Of a stretch of DNA of 64,000 nucleotides, positions 1 through 18,190 are shown one piece after another. The notes under the pieces are model-generated. The model had not been told where the DNA came from, searched no databases, and saw only the letters and a program-made list of their open reading frames with translations. This stretch comes from Tamarix chinensis (Eukaryota > Streptophyta > Magnoliopsida > Caryophyllales > Tamaricaceae). The stretch's first letter is position 1, and every line of letters begins with the position of its first letter. The translations under genes were made by a program, and so were the position numbers. Location of the stretch: NCBI GenBank assembly GCA_030549775.1, contig CM060177.1, positions 87,453,236-87,517,235 on the forward strand, given 5' to 3'.

Positions 1-744
1 TCATCCTTACCTAAGGCGACGCCGGGCTTGGAGCACGCTCCTCTAACTCCTTAGGACTTTGGTTAGGATTACCTATAAAAGGGGAAAATACTAAGTATTA
101 GTTTCCCTCAAAAGTGCCATCAACCCTTATTTTAGTTTAGGATAAGGTTCTTATTACTAGAGGGGTTATTATACAAAAGCTAGGGCTTTTACCTTAAAAT
201 TAGTATACTAAATATTACTAATCAAAATATGTTTATTTTTAATACTTATTGTTATACTTATATTATTAGACCCGTTAGCCCTATTTTTATAATAATAATG
301 TTCATGCTAACTATAGAAAAATAGTGATAACAATAATAATAAAACTAAAAATAGTGACACTAATGTTTATAGTGATAGAAACCCTAGCGTTTTGAAGACT
401 AAGTCTAATAATAGTGTTATATTTGAAATGATAATATTATAAGGTCACAATATTATAAGTAAACTATTCCTAAGGGTGATAATGATAATAGTTGTATATT
501 CTTGAATAATAAAAGGGTTCAAATGCTTTTGATTACAATAATAAGATAGTGATAGTAGTAATAATAGTAATAGCTAATAATAGTGTCCTAGTAATGAGGT
601 TAGGGTTAATGTTAAATGGTATGGTAATAAGGTTCAAGTACTCTTCTTAGTTAACAACCACATGATATTTACTAGCTTGAGTTAAGTAACATGGATAAGA
701 ACAAAAGTAGTATTATTATTAACAATAGTGATAAATGTGTTAAG

Positions 745-845
<101 letters not shown>

Positions 846-1038
846 TACAACCAAGTAAGGGTAAGCAATAATAATAATAACCATAGTGAGGATGATAGAA
901 ATAATAATGATAAAATGTTAATACTAATAACAATAAGACCAAAGTTAAGTATAATACAAGTTAGGGTTTAAAAGGGATGTTAGTATTAGTAAGAAAATAA
1001 GAACATTAATAATAGAGACAATAATAATGGTAATAATG

Positions 1039-1069
<31 letters not shown>

Positions 1070-1169
1070 TAACAATAATAATAATAATAAAAGTAATAAT
1101 GATGATAATAATAATAATAAGTATATTAGTATTAATATTAGTAGAAAATAGTAGCAGTTATATAAAAGG

Positions 1170-2350
1170 GATATTAGGGTTTGGATGAGTGGAGAACCAC
1201 CTAGGGTCGGTGGTGGTCCGGCGGCTGCGCGTGGCGGCGACGGCGGCGGCGGTGGAGGAGGAGAAGAGGGGGAAAGATGGAGGTGGTGGTTAGATGGGAG
1301 GGGAAAAGGAGGAGTTTGAGGTGGGGAAAGAAACAACAGGTGAAGGGGAGTGGAGTGAGGGTGGTGGCGTGGCAAGGGGTGGCGGCGCGGCGACTGAGGG
1401 TGGTGGAGAGAGGTGGAAGATGAGGGAGGAAGGAGGAGAGGGAGGCAGGGGGAGTTGAAGGCACGGGAAGGTAGAGGAAGCTTCCCTGGGTGTTTTGGAG
1501 GGTGGAGGAGGTGCTGGTGGCGGCTGGGTTGGTAGTGGAAGGCGGCGCAAGGGCGGCGAAGGCTGGGGGTGGTGGTTTTCGGGATAGGAACTTTGCACGG
1601 CTAGGGCGGCACGTGCAGGGCAAGGCGGAGGGTGGCGGTGGCTTGGTTTTATCGAGGGAGTTGCAGGGGTGATAACGGTGGGCAGAGGTGGCGGCGTCGG
1701 TCTCCGGTGACGGCAGAAAGCCCGACTTTTTGAGGCAGCGGAGAGGCAGGGTTTCGGGGCAAAAATCGAAAAGGGAGCTGATCGGGGCTGCCAATGGGGG
1801 GTATTTATAGGCAATTGGAAGGGGAAAACGACAAGGGGAGAAGGAGGTGTGTGGGGCAGGTGTGCAGGTGGCCGGCCGATGGCAGGCGGTGCAGGTCTTG
1901 CCATGGCAGGTTGGGTCGGGGAAGGGGAGAGGAAAAGGGAAAGAGATGGCACGCGGGAGAGGGAGAAAGGGACTTGCTCGGGGTCGAAAAGAGAAAGAAA
2001 ACGACAGGGAGAGGGGCAGGTGAGGACGGCCGGTCGTTGGCTCGTGGCTGCCGGCGGAATCGGGGCTGCAAGTCGACGTTGCAGGTCAGGCTGGGAAGAA
2101 GAAGACAAGCAGGGTGGACCGATCGATCCAGGGGAAGGAAGGAAAAGAAAAAAAAGAGGGCGATTCGGCCGGCTGGGGGCAACGGGCGACGAAGGAGCCT
2201 GAGCGGGCCTGGTCGCGCAAGAGGGGGGGGGGAAGGAAGGGATCTGGGCCGGTGGGCTGGCCCAGTCGGGGGAGAAAAATTGGGAAAAAGAAAATGAGTA
2301 AAGGAGGAAGAAAGAAGAAAGGAAAAAGAAAAGAGAAAAAGGGAAAAATG
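1170..2350 (-). other. GC-rich, purine-biased block of the long LTR
   Basis: The plus strand is strongly purine-rich (runs of GGAGG, GGAAAG, GGTGG, GGCGGCGG), and GC content rises sharply over the AT-rich flanks. Read in LTR orientation (minus) it is pyrimidine-rich. Equivalent blocks occur at 16063-16602 plus 27658-28270 (plus-oriented LTR) and at 32115-32530 (minus-oriented LTR), always a few hundred bases inside the LTR start. Open frames through it give low-complexity Pro/Ser or Arg/Gly-rich peptides with no domain, so I do not call a gene. A role as promoter or untranslated leader of the LTR is possible but not shown. Confidence 0.6.
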
Positions 2351-2656
2351 ATAAATGGTTGGGTTGGGGTATTGGTCTTTATTTATTTATATATTTATTT
2401 TAGATATTTAATTTTAATAACAATTATTTTAAGTATAATAATTAAATTAATTAGACTATTTTGGGTAAAGTGTCCTGAACTTCCATTTAATTAGTAAAAT
2501 GTCTAAAATTTTATAAATAATTTATTTATTGATTTATCTTTATTTTCCTCAATTAATTTCCTCTTTATTTAATAAAGTAACCTATTTTCTTAAATTTTCT
2601 CTAATAAATCATTATTTGCCATAATTCCTAAATTAGGATTTTCGGGGTATTTCACA

Positions 2657-5208
2657 TACTATCTGCGGGACAAAATGGTCAGCCAAACGCACCATAGTAA
2701 TACCAGAGGGTGGTGCACAGAAATGGGCGTATTTAGAAAGTCGGTCAACGACCACCCATATTACCTCTTTCTCTGCAGAAGGTGGAAGCTGGGTGATGAA
2801 GTCCATAGCGATATCTTCCCAAACTCGCTCCGGTATAGGCAATGGCTGTAGTAACCCTTTAGGAGTTGTTGTTTCTGGCTTGATTTGTAAACATACGCCA
2901 CACTTTCAAACAAAGTCACGAACGTCTTGAGTTAAGGTAGGCCAGTAGAAGTTGGAGGCAATTCGTGTGGTGGTCTTGGCGATTCCTGAATGTCCCCCAA
3001 CAAGGGAACTGTGGTAGGCCTCGATAATTTGTTGACGGAGGGTGGCGTCATTCGACAAAACTATTCGTCCTTGAAGGAAGAGGATGCCTTGGTGGAGAGT
3101 ATAGCTTGCTTCACTTCTACTTCCCTCCTGCAATTTAGAACAAATTTTGCAAAGTAGGGGGTCTATCAAAGTTAATCGTTTAATTGACTGGATCAGACCT
3201 GTGATAGGGTAGAGAAAATTTGTAATTTGGCCTCTGTGGATTCTGCCAGCCATCTCGATGGGCATCCGCCTCACGGTTGGAGCATCCAGATTTGTAGATG
3301 ATCTCGAATTCGAACCCCCGCAGCTTGGTAAGCCAACGCTGTTGCTCGGGTGTTTGTATGGTTTGGTTGAGGAGTTGTTTAAGGCTTTGGTGGTCGGTGG
3401 CAATGGTGAAGGGAGCACCTAAGAGGTATTGTCTCCATTTATGGACAATAGAGGTAATATCATACATTTCTCGGGTGTAGGTGGAGGCTGCTTGTAGTCG
3501 GGGAGGAAGACGCTTCCTGAAGAAGGTGATGGGATGGTGTTTTTGTGAGAGGACGACACTGATGGCTTTGGAGGAAGCATTGGTCTCCACCATGAAAAGG
3601 AGCTCGAAGTTGGGAAGGGACAAGGCTGGGGCCGTGGTCATGGCCTGTTTGAGGGTGTAGAAAGCTTCTTGGGCTTGTGGGGTCCAATTAAAGGATTTGT
3701 TTGGTGTGGCTTTAAGCAGGTCAGTTAATGGGCTAGCTATAGCAGCGTAATGTCGGACGAAACGCCGGTAGTAGCTCGTTAGGCCCAATAATCCACGAAC
3801 GGCAGTAACGCTGGTGGGCATGGGCCACTAGAGAATGGCCTCAATTTTTCTTGGATTAGCCTGCACTCCATGCCCTGAAATAATGTGTCCCAAATATTCC
3901 ACACTAGATTGTGAGAATAAGCATTTGGATAATTTGGAAAAAAATTTATGGGAATGTAAAATTTGGAGAACGGTTCGGATATGGTCAAGGTGTTGGGTTG
4001 AATTGGAGCTGTAGATTAAGATGTCATCAAAAAAACAAGAATAAATTTTTGTAGGTAGGGTCGGAAGAGATTGTTTATGGTAGCTTGGAAAGTGGAGGGG
4101 GCGTTGGTCAACCCGAAGGGCATAACCATGAATTCATAATGGCCATTATGGGTGCGGAATGCAGTTTTTGGTAAGTCGGGGGAGTGCACACGGATTTAAA
4201 AGTAACCACTTCGGAGATCCAATTTAGAGAAGGTAGTAGCCCCATGAAGTTCATCTAACAATTCGTCCACCGTAGGAATAGGGTATCGGTCTTTGACGGT
4301 AATTTGGTTAAGGCCCCGGTAGTCCACGCAAAATCTCTAGGTTCCATCTTTTTTTTTGGACAAGTAATATGGGTGATGAGAATGGCCTAGTGGATGGCCG
4401 AATGAGCCCCTCTTATAACATTTCTCTATTTTTTGTTTCAATTTCCTCTTTTTGATAATGTGGATAGCAATAAGGCCGGATGTTTACGGGTTGCGAAGTT
4501 TGTTGAAGGTTGATATGGTGATTTGTTGGACGGTGGGGGGGGTAAGGTTTTGGGCTGCTCGAAGACGGCTTGATATTCCCAGAGTAAGGCTTGGACTTCT
4601 TGAGGTATAGAGGGATTGGGCTTTTCTGGGTCCATAAGGTGGATATGATAGTAGCAGGCTTGGGATGATGTTTTATGGATACATCTTAGTTGGTTCAGGG
4701 AGATTGGGCTTGGTTTTTGAGGGGGTTGGCTGCCTAATAAGTGAACGGTCCGGCCCTAGTGGTTAAATTCCATGGTGAGTAGTTTGTGATCCGTCGCCAT
4801 TGGGCCCAAAGTTTCGAGCCATTAGGTTCCCAAGATAAGATCGACACCCGCGAAGGCCAACACATGGGCGTCGACCATGAAGGGGTTGCCCTCAATATTT
4901 ACTGGAATGTTTGTTAATCGCCCTTCTGTTTTCAATTTTTCTCTATTTCCCACTGTCACAGTAAACCCAGGTCCTTTTTCAATGGGTAAGTGGAGGTAGC
5001 TAACGGTACGGGGATGGATGTAATTATGTGTACTCCCGGAATCTACCAGTGCTGTGATTGGAGTGTCGTTAATGGAGGCCGTGAAACGCAGAGTCCGCGG
5101 ATTCAAAGAACCAGTGAGCACTTGTAAGGATATTTCATGCTTAAGGGAATCTGGGTTTATTTCATCGCCCTCTTCCTCTTCCTCATCAATTTCTTTGTCC
5201 ATATTCAA
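2657..5208 (-). pseudogene. Degraded gypsy pol: protease, RT, RNase H, zinc-binding and integrase core
   Basis: Read from 5208 downward. Protease (4822-5208) keeps the catalytic triplet in ALVDSGSTHNYIHP. Reverse transcriptase (about 3780-4640) is broken across frames, but the active-site strand is visible near 4015-4045 as FFDDILIYS, the FDD type usual in chromoviruses. RNase H lies at 3180-3780 (TIATDHQSLKQLLNQ). The H2C2 zinc-binding region lies at about 2880-3030: HHSSLVGGHSG, then CGVC, with an in-frame TGA just before the cysteines. Integrase begins with VWEDIAMDFITQLPP, carrying the first catalytic Asp, and stops at 2657 where the foreign LTR enters. At least one stop and several frame changes make it non-functional. 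Confidence 0.88.
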
Positions 5209-6253
5209 GGAGAACTGTTGGGCCTTGCAGCGATGGCCGGGCTTATACTTTTCATCACGGTTGTAACACAGGCCCTGTTCCTATCTGCATCGTAGCTTGA
5301 CAGGGATAGTTGTCGGCCACCGCCTGGGGTGGGATTGTTGGGCTGGGGAATGTTTGGAGGTGCGGTTAGGGGAAGCAGAAGTGGTCGCGGTGGTGGAGGG
5401 GAGTATGGTGTTGGGTTAGGTGGGCGGGATGAATTTGGCCGATTGAAGGGAGCTTTGGAATCCAGTAATTTTTCTTCGATAAGTTTGGCTAAGCCAAGGG
5501 CATCTGAGATGGTTGTGGGTTTTAGTACGGCTAGCTCTTTCTGGATCGGTGGTTTTAGGCTGGAAATGAAGCAATTGAGAATGGATTTGGGAGTCATGTC
5601 TGAAACACGGTTACAGAGATTTTCAAACTGAGTTTGATAATCCGCAACACTACCGGTCTGGGTAAGCTTGAAGAGGACCGCCTGGTGATTTGCATATGAA
5701 GAGGGTCCAAATATTTGTTCAATGGCCTATACTAAGGAGTCCCAGGATGTAAGTTGGTGCTGACGGTGCATCCATTGAAACCAGCTTAAGGCTTGTCCAA
5801 CCATGAAGAAACTGGCGAAGTTGACTCGTTCCTGCTCTGGAATTGATTGGTAAGAAAAATATCGTTCGGCCTGGAAAATCCAATCTAAGGGATTGGTTTC
5901 ATTAAAGTTGTTGAGCACAAGGCTGCATCTAAGGCTATTAGTGAGCTGGTTGTTGGGTTGATTTGTAAGGTCAATGGGTTGTGTTTCGTTGGTTGTGCCA
6001 TGCGCATTTGCAGAGGTGATATTGTCCGTAGTGGGGGTGGGGGTGTGAATGACTGGTGAAGGTGCGGTGGGGTTGGAACTACTGGGGTTGGTTGGTGGAT
6101 TGAGGCGTCGTAGTACCTCATCGATTGAAGATTGAAGACGGTCATATTTGTGGCTGAGCTCATCGATGGCAGCTTGATGAGCATCAGTGTTGTCCTTCAG
6201 CTATTGAAGTTGATCATCTACCAGCCTGGCACGTGTCATCATGCCATCGGTCA
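5205..6253 (-). pseudogene. Reina-like gag with a damaged zinc knuckle
   Basis: Gag upstream of protease. The N-terminal part (about 5885-6253) has a helical stretch around ELSHKYDRLQSSIDEVLRRL. The central capsid-like part includes NETNPLDWIFQAERYFSYQ and WFQWMHRQHQ (5727-5918). The zinc knuckle near 5220-5275 reads CYNRDEKYKPGHRC. The second Cys of the usual Cx2Cx4Hx4C is an Arg, so it could not bind zinc normally. Several frame changes split the ORF. An acidic run (DEEEEEGDE) joins gag to protease. Confidence 0.8.
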
Positions 6254-6283
6254 TGGTTGCGGTCTCTCAACGAGAGCACCAAA

Positions 6284-6586
6284 TGTTAGCAAGGTGAAGT
6301 GTTTTATTTATTTTTCTTACGTAGAATGGATTTTCTTTCGAGTAGAGGTAGCTCTCGAGAGGCTAAAGCAATGACTCAAATTCTTCCTGCCTTTCCATTG
6401 CTCTCGATTAGCTCTTATATACGAGTTTTAGTACATGGATAATGACCCTTTTAACCCTAATAACAACCTTATCTTTCTATTAAGAAAGATACCATATATT
6501 GATGGCTAATAAACATATATTAACGACTAATAGAGAAAATATATATAGATATTCTAGGATAATTTAGTCGAGAATATAATCCTTCA
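6284..6586 (-). repeat. 5' LTR of the Reina-like element and adjacent primer-binding site
   Basis: A 303-bp segment beginning TGTTAGCAAGG and ending CCTTCA on the plus strand, so the minus-strand LTR runs TGAAGG to CTAACA. Immediately inside it, on the minus strand at 6264-6283, is TTTGGTGCTCTCGTTGAGAG, where the primer-binding site is expected. The 3' partner LTR is outside the window, so LTR identity and target duplication cannot be checked. Confidence 0.75.
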
Positions 6587-8082
6587 GGTAATGGGGCTAG
6601 CTCCTCTTTCTGGACGTTGCTGTTGCTGGGCTGGGATTATGGGCTGTTGTATCATGCAATAGAGTATGAAGATAAAGCTCTTTCGCCCTTTTAGTTCATT
6701 GCATTCTTCCCTGTACTCCTTAATACGCAAAGTACAGAAACGGTCTGGCATAAATTCCATAATAATAAAAAAAATCCAATTATATGTAGTTTTACTAGCT
6801 AGCTTGCTTGCAGACTAATGGCAGACTTTCTAACAAATCGTAGGCGCATAGGTTAGGATGTCGAGCATTTGAAAATAATTTTGCACAGGTATATACACCG
6901 GAAGGAAAAGATCCTAAACTCGATTTACATATAATTCGTCTCATGTTTAATTAATTTGACTATAATTTTTTTACATCTAAGTGAGTTTAAATTTGAATAC
7001 AACAATATTCATTAGATTCGTTTAACACATATATAGACACACACACATATTAATTTTATATTTTCCATTTTTGTTGTGATTTTTTTAAAATTTCTTTTTT
7101 ATTTTTTAAAATTTTATTTTTATATATTTATTTTTATTAAGAATATATATAATTTTATTTTCTAAAAGTATTAAAAAAACTATTTCAAAAGTTAAAATAA
7201 CCATTTTAATATATATTTTCAATTAGAGAATTTTTTTAATAAAAAACATTGATTAAGTTATATGAAATATATATGTAATTATATTTACATAAGTAATTTA
7301 ATTTTTTTCAAAAATAACTAAATTTATTTATAATTTATTTGGAACTTAATTATTCGTAAGACCAAAAAGGTATAGATCTAAACTTTTAAAATCCAACAAG
7401 TCTGGATAAAGTCTGAATTCATGTACCATAAACAAGTCTGGATTTGGTTAAACCCCACTTGGAACCAATCTATTGTCATTCGTACCCCTTAAGTCTTGAT
7501 CAATGACGATGAATGCCTTCCGCCAGCTTGCATCAGACCCCGACTAAGTCGTGTTCACCAGATTCAGGTGTAGCCATGAAATGATGATGCAATGAATCCC
7601 AGATTAGAAGTGAAAAGGGATAACTCTGCCAAACTTGAGACGATGAGATATATGACTTGAAAGACCAACAAAAGCAAACGTGGAGATAATGAGTGGTGCA
7701 CCGCGTTACTGAAGTCAAGACTTGTATGTCGTGGTAAAAAATCAGGGCTAATAATAAACAACGTAGACAAAACATAACCCGAAAGGGCCTTTAAATGTAT
7801 ATATGGGTGTGTACAATTGTATATTGATGTTTCTGCGTATAAAAAATTTGTCATCCATGACTGGAGTGTGATGCAATTATTGTGCTATGGATTCTGTACC
7901 GACTCCGACTATCAAAAGGAAGAATTTGTAGCCACTGGCATTCGTGGAAGCCTTCTACGACGAATTAATCGATGACTGGTCTAGCTGCTACTGGATTATT
8001 CACAATAACAGATTATTGGCAACAAGAATGACAGCAGATATATTTAGAACTACGTACTTTATTGACTGGGGAAGCTGAAAAA
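6587..8082. other. AT-rich intergenic DNA, 3' flank of the phosphatase gene
   Basis: No convincing gene. 6900-7350 is very AT-rich. The part nearest 8082 must contain the 3' untranslated region of the phosphatase gene. An AATAAA on the minus strand (8058-8063) lies only about 20 bases after the stop codon and is probably too close to be the main polyadenylation signal. Confidence 0.5.
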
Positions 8083-14253
<6,171 letters not shown>

Positions 14254-14404
14254 TTTACATTTATGGAGCAACGTCTCTTTCTTTAATTTTCTTTCGCGAG
14301 TTTCTCTGGCTCGACGGGATATTTTCTGGAGATGAACGACAAAGTTGACTTGGGTTGGGAGTTACTTGTGGCTATTGCTCATTGGCCATCTTCTTCTGTT
14401 GGCT

Positions 14405-14413
14405 GTATTTATA
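14405..14413 (-). promoter_or_regulatory. Probable TATA box of the phosphatase gene
   Basis: The minus strand reads TATAAATAC, embedded in CTCTCTATAAATACAGCC, about 150 bases upstream of the chosen ATG. This would place transcription start near 14375 with a short 5' leader. Inferred from sequence alone. Confidence 0.6.
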
Positions 14414-14622
14414 GAGAGGAAAACAAAATGGAATAATTTTTTTCTGTTTGTTTTGCACGGTTGCTCCTCACAAGCACGCGCAAGGCCTACCAACCTCTAT
14501 GTCTCCGACCCCAAACCTCTCTACCTAAGAACCCCCGGTGGATGAAGGAGACGAGCCAACAACCGAACAATCTCCCGGCTCAGCACCTCAAACAAGCTTT
14601 AGAACTCGCTGGTTCTCGACCA

Positions 14623-14933
14623 TAGTTTTAAAAACTAGGCCAATCATCAAATCGGTATTATAACTGGTTCACTGGTTTAGTGATCAAATTAGTGATACAT
14701 TTTATGTAAAAAAAAATATAAAATACATAAAAAATTAAACCATACATAAATTTGATCGGCTGCCAACCGATTTTTTGACCGGTTCATTGGTTTTTACTGA
14801 TCCGACAGGTTTTGACCGATTTTCACTAGTTCCGAGATCTTGAAAATCGGTACATGAAATCTGGCCAGTGACCCAACCGGTTCGCCAATTCACCGGTAGG
14901 ACCAGCTGGTCCGATCCGATTTTTAATACTAGG
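14623..14933. mobile_element. MITE with TAGTTTTAAAAAC termini, copy 2 (upstream of the phosphatase promoter)
   Basis: 311 bp, same termini and interior as copy 1 but more decayed, with several ACCGGT motifs mutated. Flanking repeats TTCTCGACCA (14613-14622) and TTCTCAACTA (14934-14943) match at 8 of 10 positions and confirm the boundaries. It lies about 210 bp upstream of the TATA-like box on the gene's 5' side. Confidence 0.83.
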
Positions 14934-14943
14934 TTCTCAACTA

Positions 14944-15745
14944 CTTTATGGGATTTACGTCATAAAAGACGGACTACTGATTCACACGAACTAGCCTCCT
15001 CCATCAAGATGGTTCAATATTTCGCGGTACCATATGTGAGGGCATTGTCCATTTAGTGGTACCAACAATATTTCGTTGAGATAGTGTGAAGAAATTGTTG
15101 GGGTTCTTTAATATGAGAAGTGTCATGAACACCGATATTGGGGCACAAGGCTGGAGTTTTTTAATCGGTCAGCTAAGGTGGGTCGATAAGGGTATCTACC
15201 AAGTAAGGGCATCGGCCAGATAGGGGTGTTAGCCGAGCAAAGAATGTTGGTTAGTCAAGGGTGCTGGCAAAGCAAAGGGCATTGACTAGTGAAGTGCGGT
15301 GGCTATACAAGGGCTTCGGCTATGCAAGGGCATCGACTAGGCAAAGGTATCAATTAGATAAAAGAGGTTGACTGTAAAAGGGTGTCAGCAAGGCAAAGGA
15401 GGTCAACTACACAAGGACGCCAATCAAAGACCAAGTGATGGGATCAATTGGCAAATCGTACTTGAGAAGAGTTTAGGTAAGTCAAGGTTGAGGGAAACTT
15501 CTCATTTGGGTTAGGTTGGCATATTGGCCTAGGCCCAGGAAGAAGACATGGACTAAGGTAAAGCGAAGATAAAAAAAAGTATGGGAGTGGTTAGGAAGTT
15601 TCTTACTATACGAGATTTGGTTTTTTTTTTCAACATAACAATTTATCAGTTAATAGGAGTCAACTCATAAGGTTAATCATTAGGTGATAACTTGTATGCT
15701 TCTTCTGACTCTAATCGATGTTAGGTAGAAACTTGTACTTGTTAT
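14944..15745. other. Intergenic DNA with a degenerate minisatellite (15166-15430)
   Basis: From about 15166 to 15430 a roughly 19-20-bp degenerate unit recurs about a dozen times, with cores such as CAAGGGCATCGGCTA, GCAAAGGGCATTGACTA and GCAAAGGTATCAATTA. No coding region. A TGTTGGGGTTC at 15096 could be the start of an LTR whose remainder was separated by the later insertions at 15746-37220 and 37319-42068 (see findings). Confidence 0.55.
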
Positions 15746-16062
15746 TGTAATCCCCCGAAATTTTAAAAGCCTATAGTTTAATAAATAAATTTTATTTGGA
15801 ATACATTAGCATTTAAATCTATTTAATTTAATTATTTTATGGATTTGTGAGTATATAAAATTGGGTATAAATATTTAATAAATTAATATAAATATTTTGT
15901 TATTTTATCACACTCTTATTATTTAAATAAATTTTCAAACCATTATTTTACTAAAATTATCCTTTTTAAACCCTTATATTTTAATTATATTAAATTAAAT
16001 TATTAAATAAATTTATTACCCATAAATATTACATTTTATTATTTTATAAATTAAATTATTTT

Positions 16063-16602
16063 TAATTACCCCATTTCCCTTTTCTTTTTCCTTTTTCTTT
16101 TTTCCTTCTCCTTTTTCTCCTTTTTTTTCTCCTTTCTTTCTTCTTCCTTTTTCCTTGGCCCGCCGGTGCCCTGGCCTGCCCCTTCCCCATCCTCGCACCT
16201 AGGCCGCCGGCCCGTTTCCCTTCCTCTTGCGTGCGTCGCCGACCCGCCTCCCTTCTTTCTTTTCTTTCTTTCTCTCTGACCGGGCCGACTCGCTCCTTCT
16301 TTCCCTTCGGCCGGCTTGCACGCCCAACGCACCCAACTCCCCTTTCCCTTTCTTCTTCCTCTTTCCCCGGCGAGAATCCCGTCAACCCGCCATCACTACC
16401 GCCCCACCTGCAACCCCTCTCCCCCATTGATCTCCCTAACTCTCTCTCTCTCTCTCTCTCTTCCGCCATTTCTCTGCCCCATCCCGGCCCCACCATCTCT
16501 CCCTTCCCCATGCCCTACCATCCCTCTTCTTCTCCCTCTTCCTACCATGGCCATTTCCCTACCACCCTACCGCCACCCCTCGAGCACCCTATCCCCTCCT
16601 CT
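16063..16602 (+). other. Pyrimidine-rich GC block of the outer LTR, left piece
   Basis: Plus strand dominated by TTTCCCTTTTC, CTCCTTTTTC and CCGGCC motifs, with a (TC)n run at about 16441-16461. It continues at 27658-28270 on the other side of the CACTA element. It is the plus-strand equivalent of the blocks at 1170-2350 and 32115-32530. Frames through it give Ser/Pro-rich low-complexity peptides that are not credible proteins. Confidence 0.65.
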
Positions 16603-16639
16603 CACTACAAGAAAAGCAATTTTTGGCAACGGAATATAT

Positions 16640-17320
16640 CGTTGCCAAATATATCTTTGCCAACGATATAATATTTTTGGTAACGACAAATTGTCGTTGC
16701 ATATGATAGCGTAACTAAAGGTTTTTGCAACGACTTTTTTCCGTTGCAAAAAATAGTTATTTTCGCAACGATAAACTTGTGGCTAAAAATAGTATTTTGT
16801 TGTCTTAAATGATCGACATAGATGTTGGAGCATAATTATATTTCACAACGATTTCCTTGTTGCGAATAAGATATATTTTTTGCAACGAGATTGTTGTTGC
16901 GAATAATATGCTATATTTTTCAACAGATTGATTGTTGTCAATAATGTACAATATTTTTTGCAACAACGTTTCTGTTGCAAATAATATGCTATATTTTTGC
17001 AACGGTTGTTTTGTTGCCAATAATCTAAGATATTTTTTGCAATAACATTTCTGTTGCGAATAATGTGCTATATTTTTGCAACGGTTGTCTTGTTGCCAAT
17101 AATGTAAGATATTTTTTGCAACAGTTGTTTTGTTGCCAATAATGTACGATATTTTTTGCAACAACATTTCTGTTGCGAATAATGTGCTATATTTTTGCAG
17201 TTGTTTTTTTGCCAATAATGTAAGATATTTTTTGCAACAACATTTCTGTTGCCAATAATGTACTTTATTTTTTGCAACAACATTTCTGTTGCTAATGAAA
17301 TATTTTCATCCACTATTATT
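16640..17320. repeat. Left subterminal repeats of the CACTA element
   Basis: About ten copies of a roughly 50-bp unit built on TTTTTGCAAC(G/A), then TTGTTGC(C/G)AATAATGT, most regular from 16860 to 17310. Subterminal GTTGC-type motifs are where the TNPA-class protein of CACTA elements binds; binding here is inferred. Confidence 0.88.
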
Positions 17321-17346
17321 TTTGGCAATAATTTCTTTGTTTCCAA

Positions 17347-17926
17347 ATAAAGAAAATTCCTGCAATGCTATATATTAGATAAATTATCACTTTCTAATAT
17401 GTCACATTCACATACATATATTAATCAAATATAATTGTCAATATATAGTAAATTCATTTCATCATTAATATGAAATGCATAATACATTAATTGTATAATT
17501 ATTTGATACAATTGTCAAAAACGAAAACTAAACATCCAATATGACATCACCATAATAACACCAAGAGTTTTTGGCAAAACACTCTTGTAAAGTGTTTTTT
17601 GGTAAAAAGGACATAAAAAAATACTTCTAAATCTAAGAACGCAATCTTCAGATCTACGCATCAACTAATAACAAAAGTCATCTATCCACAAATAAATCAA
17701 TAATCATCGTCAACACCACCATGGAAAGCATCACCATCATCCTCAAGTGTGTTCCTGGACCTGAATAAATAACAAGATTAATACATGTCTCGTGCGTACA
17801 TACATACATATATATAGACGTAAATATGTGTACGTCTATATATGTAGACATATATATGTGTCCGTCTATATATGTATACGTATACATATACACACACGTA
17901 GATACAAATATATATACGTATGTATA

Positions 17927-17972
<46 letters not shown>

Positions 17973-18190
17973 CACTATAAGAGACAAAAATATATATAGA
18001 TAGTCATGTTTGATAATCATTTTTTCCGATTGATTTTGGCGATTACATATGCCAGCTATATGTGGATAAGTCAAAGGGTTTCTCGAAAGTATACCGGTAT
18101 ATGTGTTGCATTGATATAAGCAATACTATAATGCAAAGTAGCCCATATCATGAAATAAATACAAAGTTGGATTACTCTAGAAATTATGAT
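17347..18190. other. CACTA internal non-coding DNA with TA/TG microsatellites
   Basis: No coding signal. At 17790-17970 there is a mixed TATATG/TACG/TG tract ending in a pure (TA)n run at 17937-17970. It sits between the left subterminal repeats and the last exon of the Transposase_24-like gene. Confidence 0.7.

Larger units (their letters stand above)
2657..6586 (-). mobile_element. Reina-like Ty3/gypsy chromovirus, 5' part, interrupted
   Basis: Minus-oriented LTR retrotransposon. It has a 5' LTR at 6284-6586, a primer-binding site directly inside it, gag, then protease, reverse transcriptase, RNase H and integrase in Ty3/gypsy order. The element is cut at 2657 inside the integrase core by the long LTR of 1-2656. 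The rest of integrase and the 3' LTR must lie left of the window. The short LTR (about 300 bp) and the TTTGGTGC primer site fit Reina-type chromoviruses as I know them. The coding region has several frameshifts and stops, so it is a dead copy. Confidence 0.85.

Noticed and set aside
1201..2300. Several overlapping Pro/Ser-rich and Arg/Gly-rich ORFs of 120-270 codons, including one of 272 codons on the minus strand
   Set aside because: They are open only because the block is strand-biased and poor in stop-forming AT triplets. Frames on both strands overlap, none has a domain, and equivalent blocks in other LTR copies do not keep one frame.
16062..16671. Arg/Lys-rich and Ser/Pro-rich ORFs on both strands
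   Set aside because: Same compositional artefact in the pyrimidine-rich LTR block, and some cross the CACTA insertion point.
16805..17346. Repetitive ORF with LLATKQ-like and KKYRTLLATKQ-like repeats
   Set aside because: It is the translation of the CACTA subterminal repeats, which are DNA-level binding arrays and not coding.
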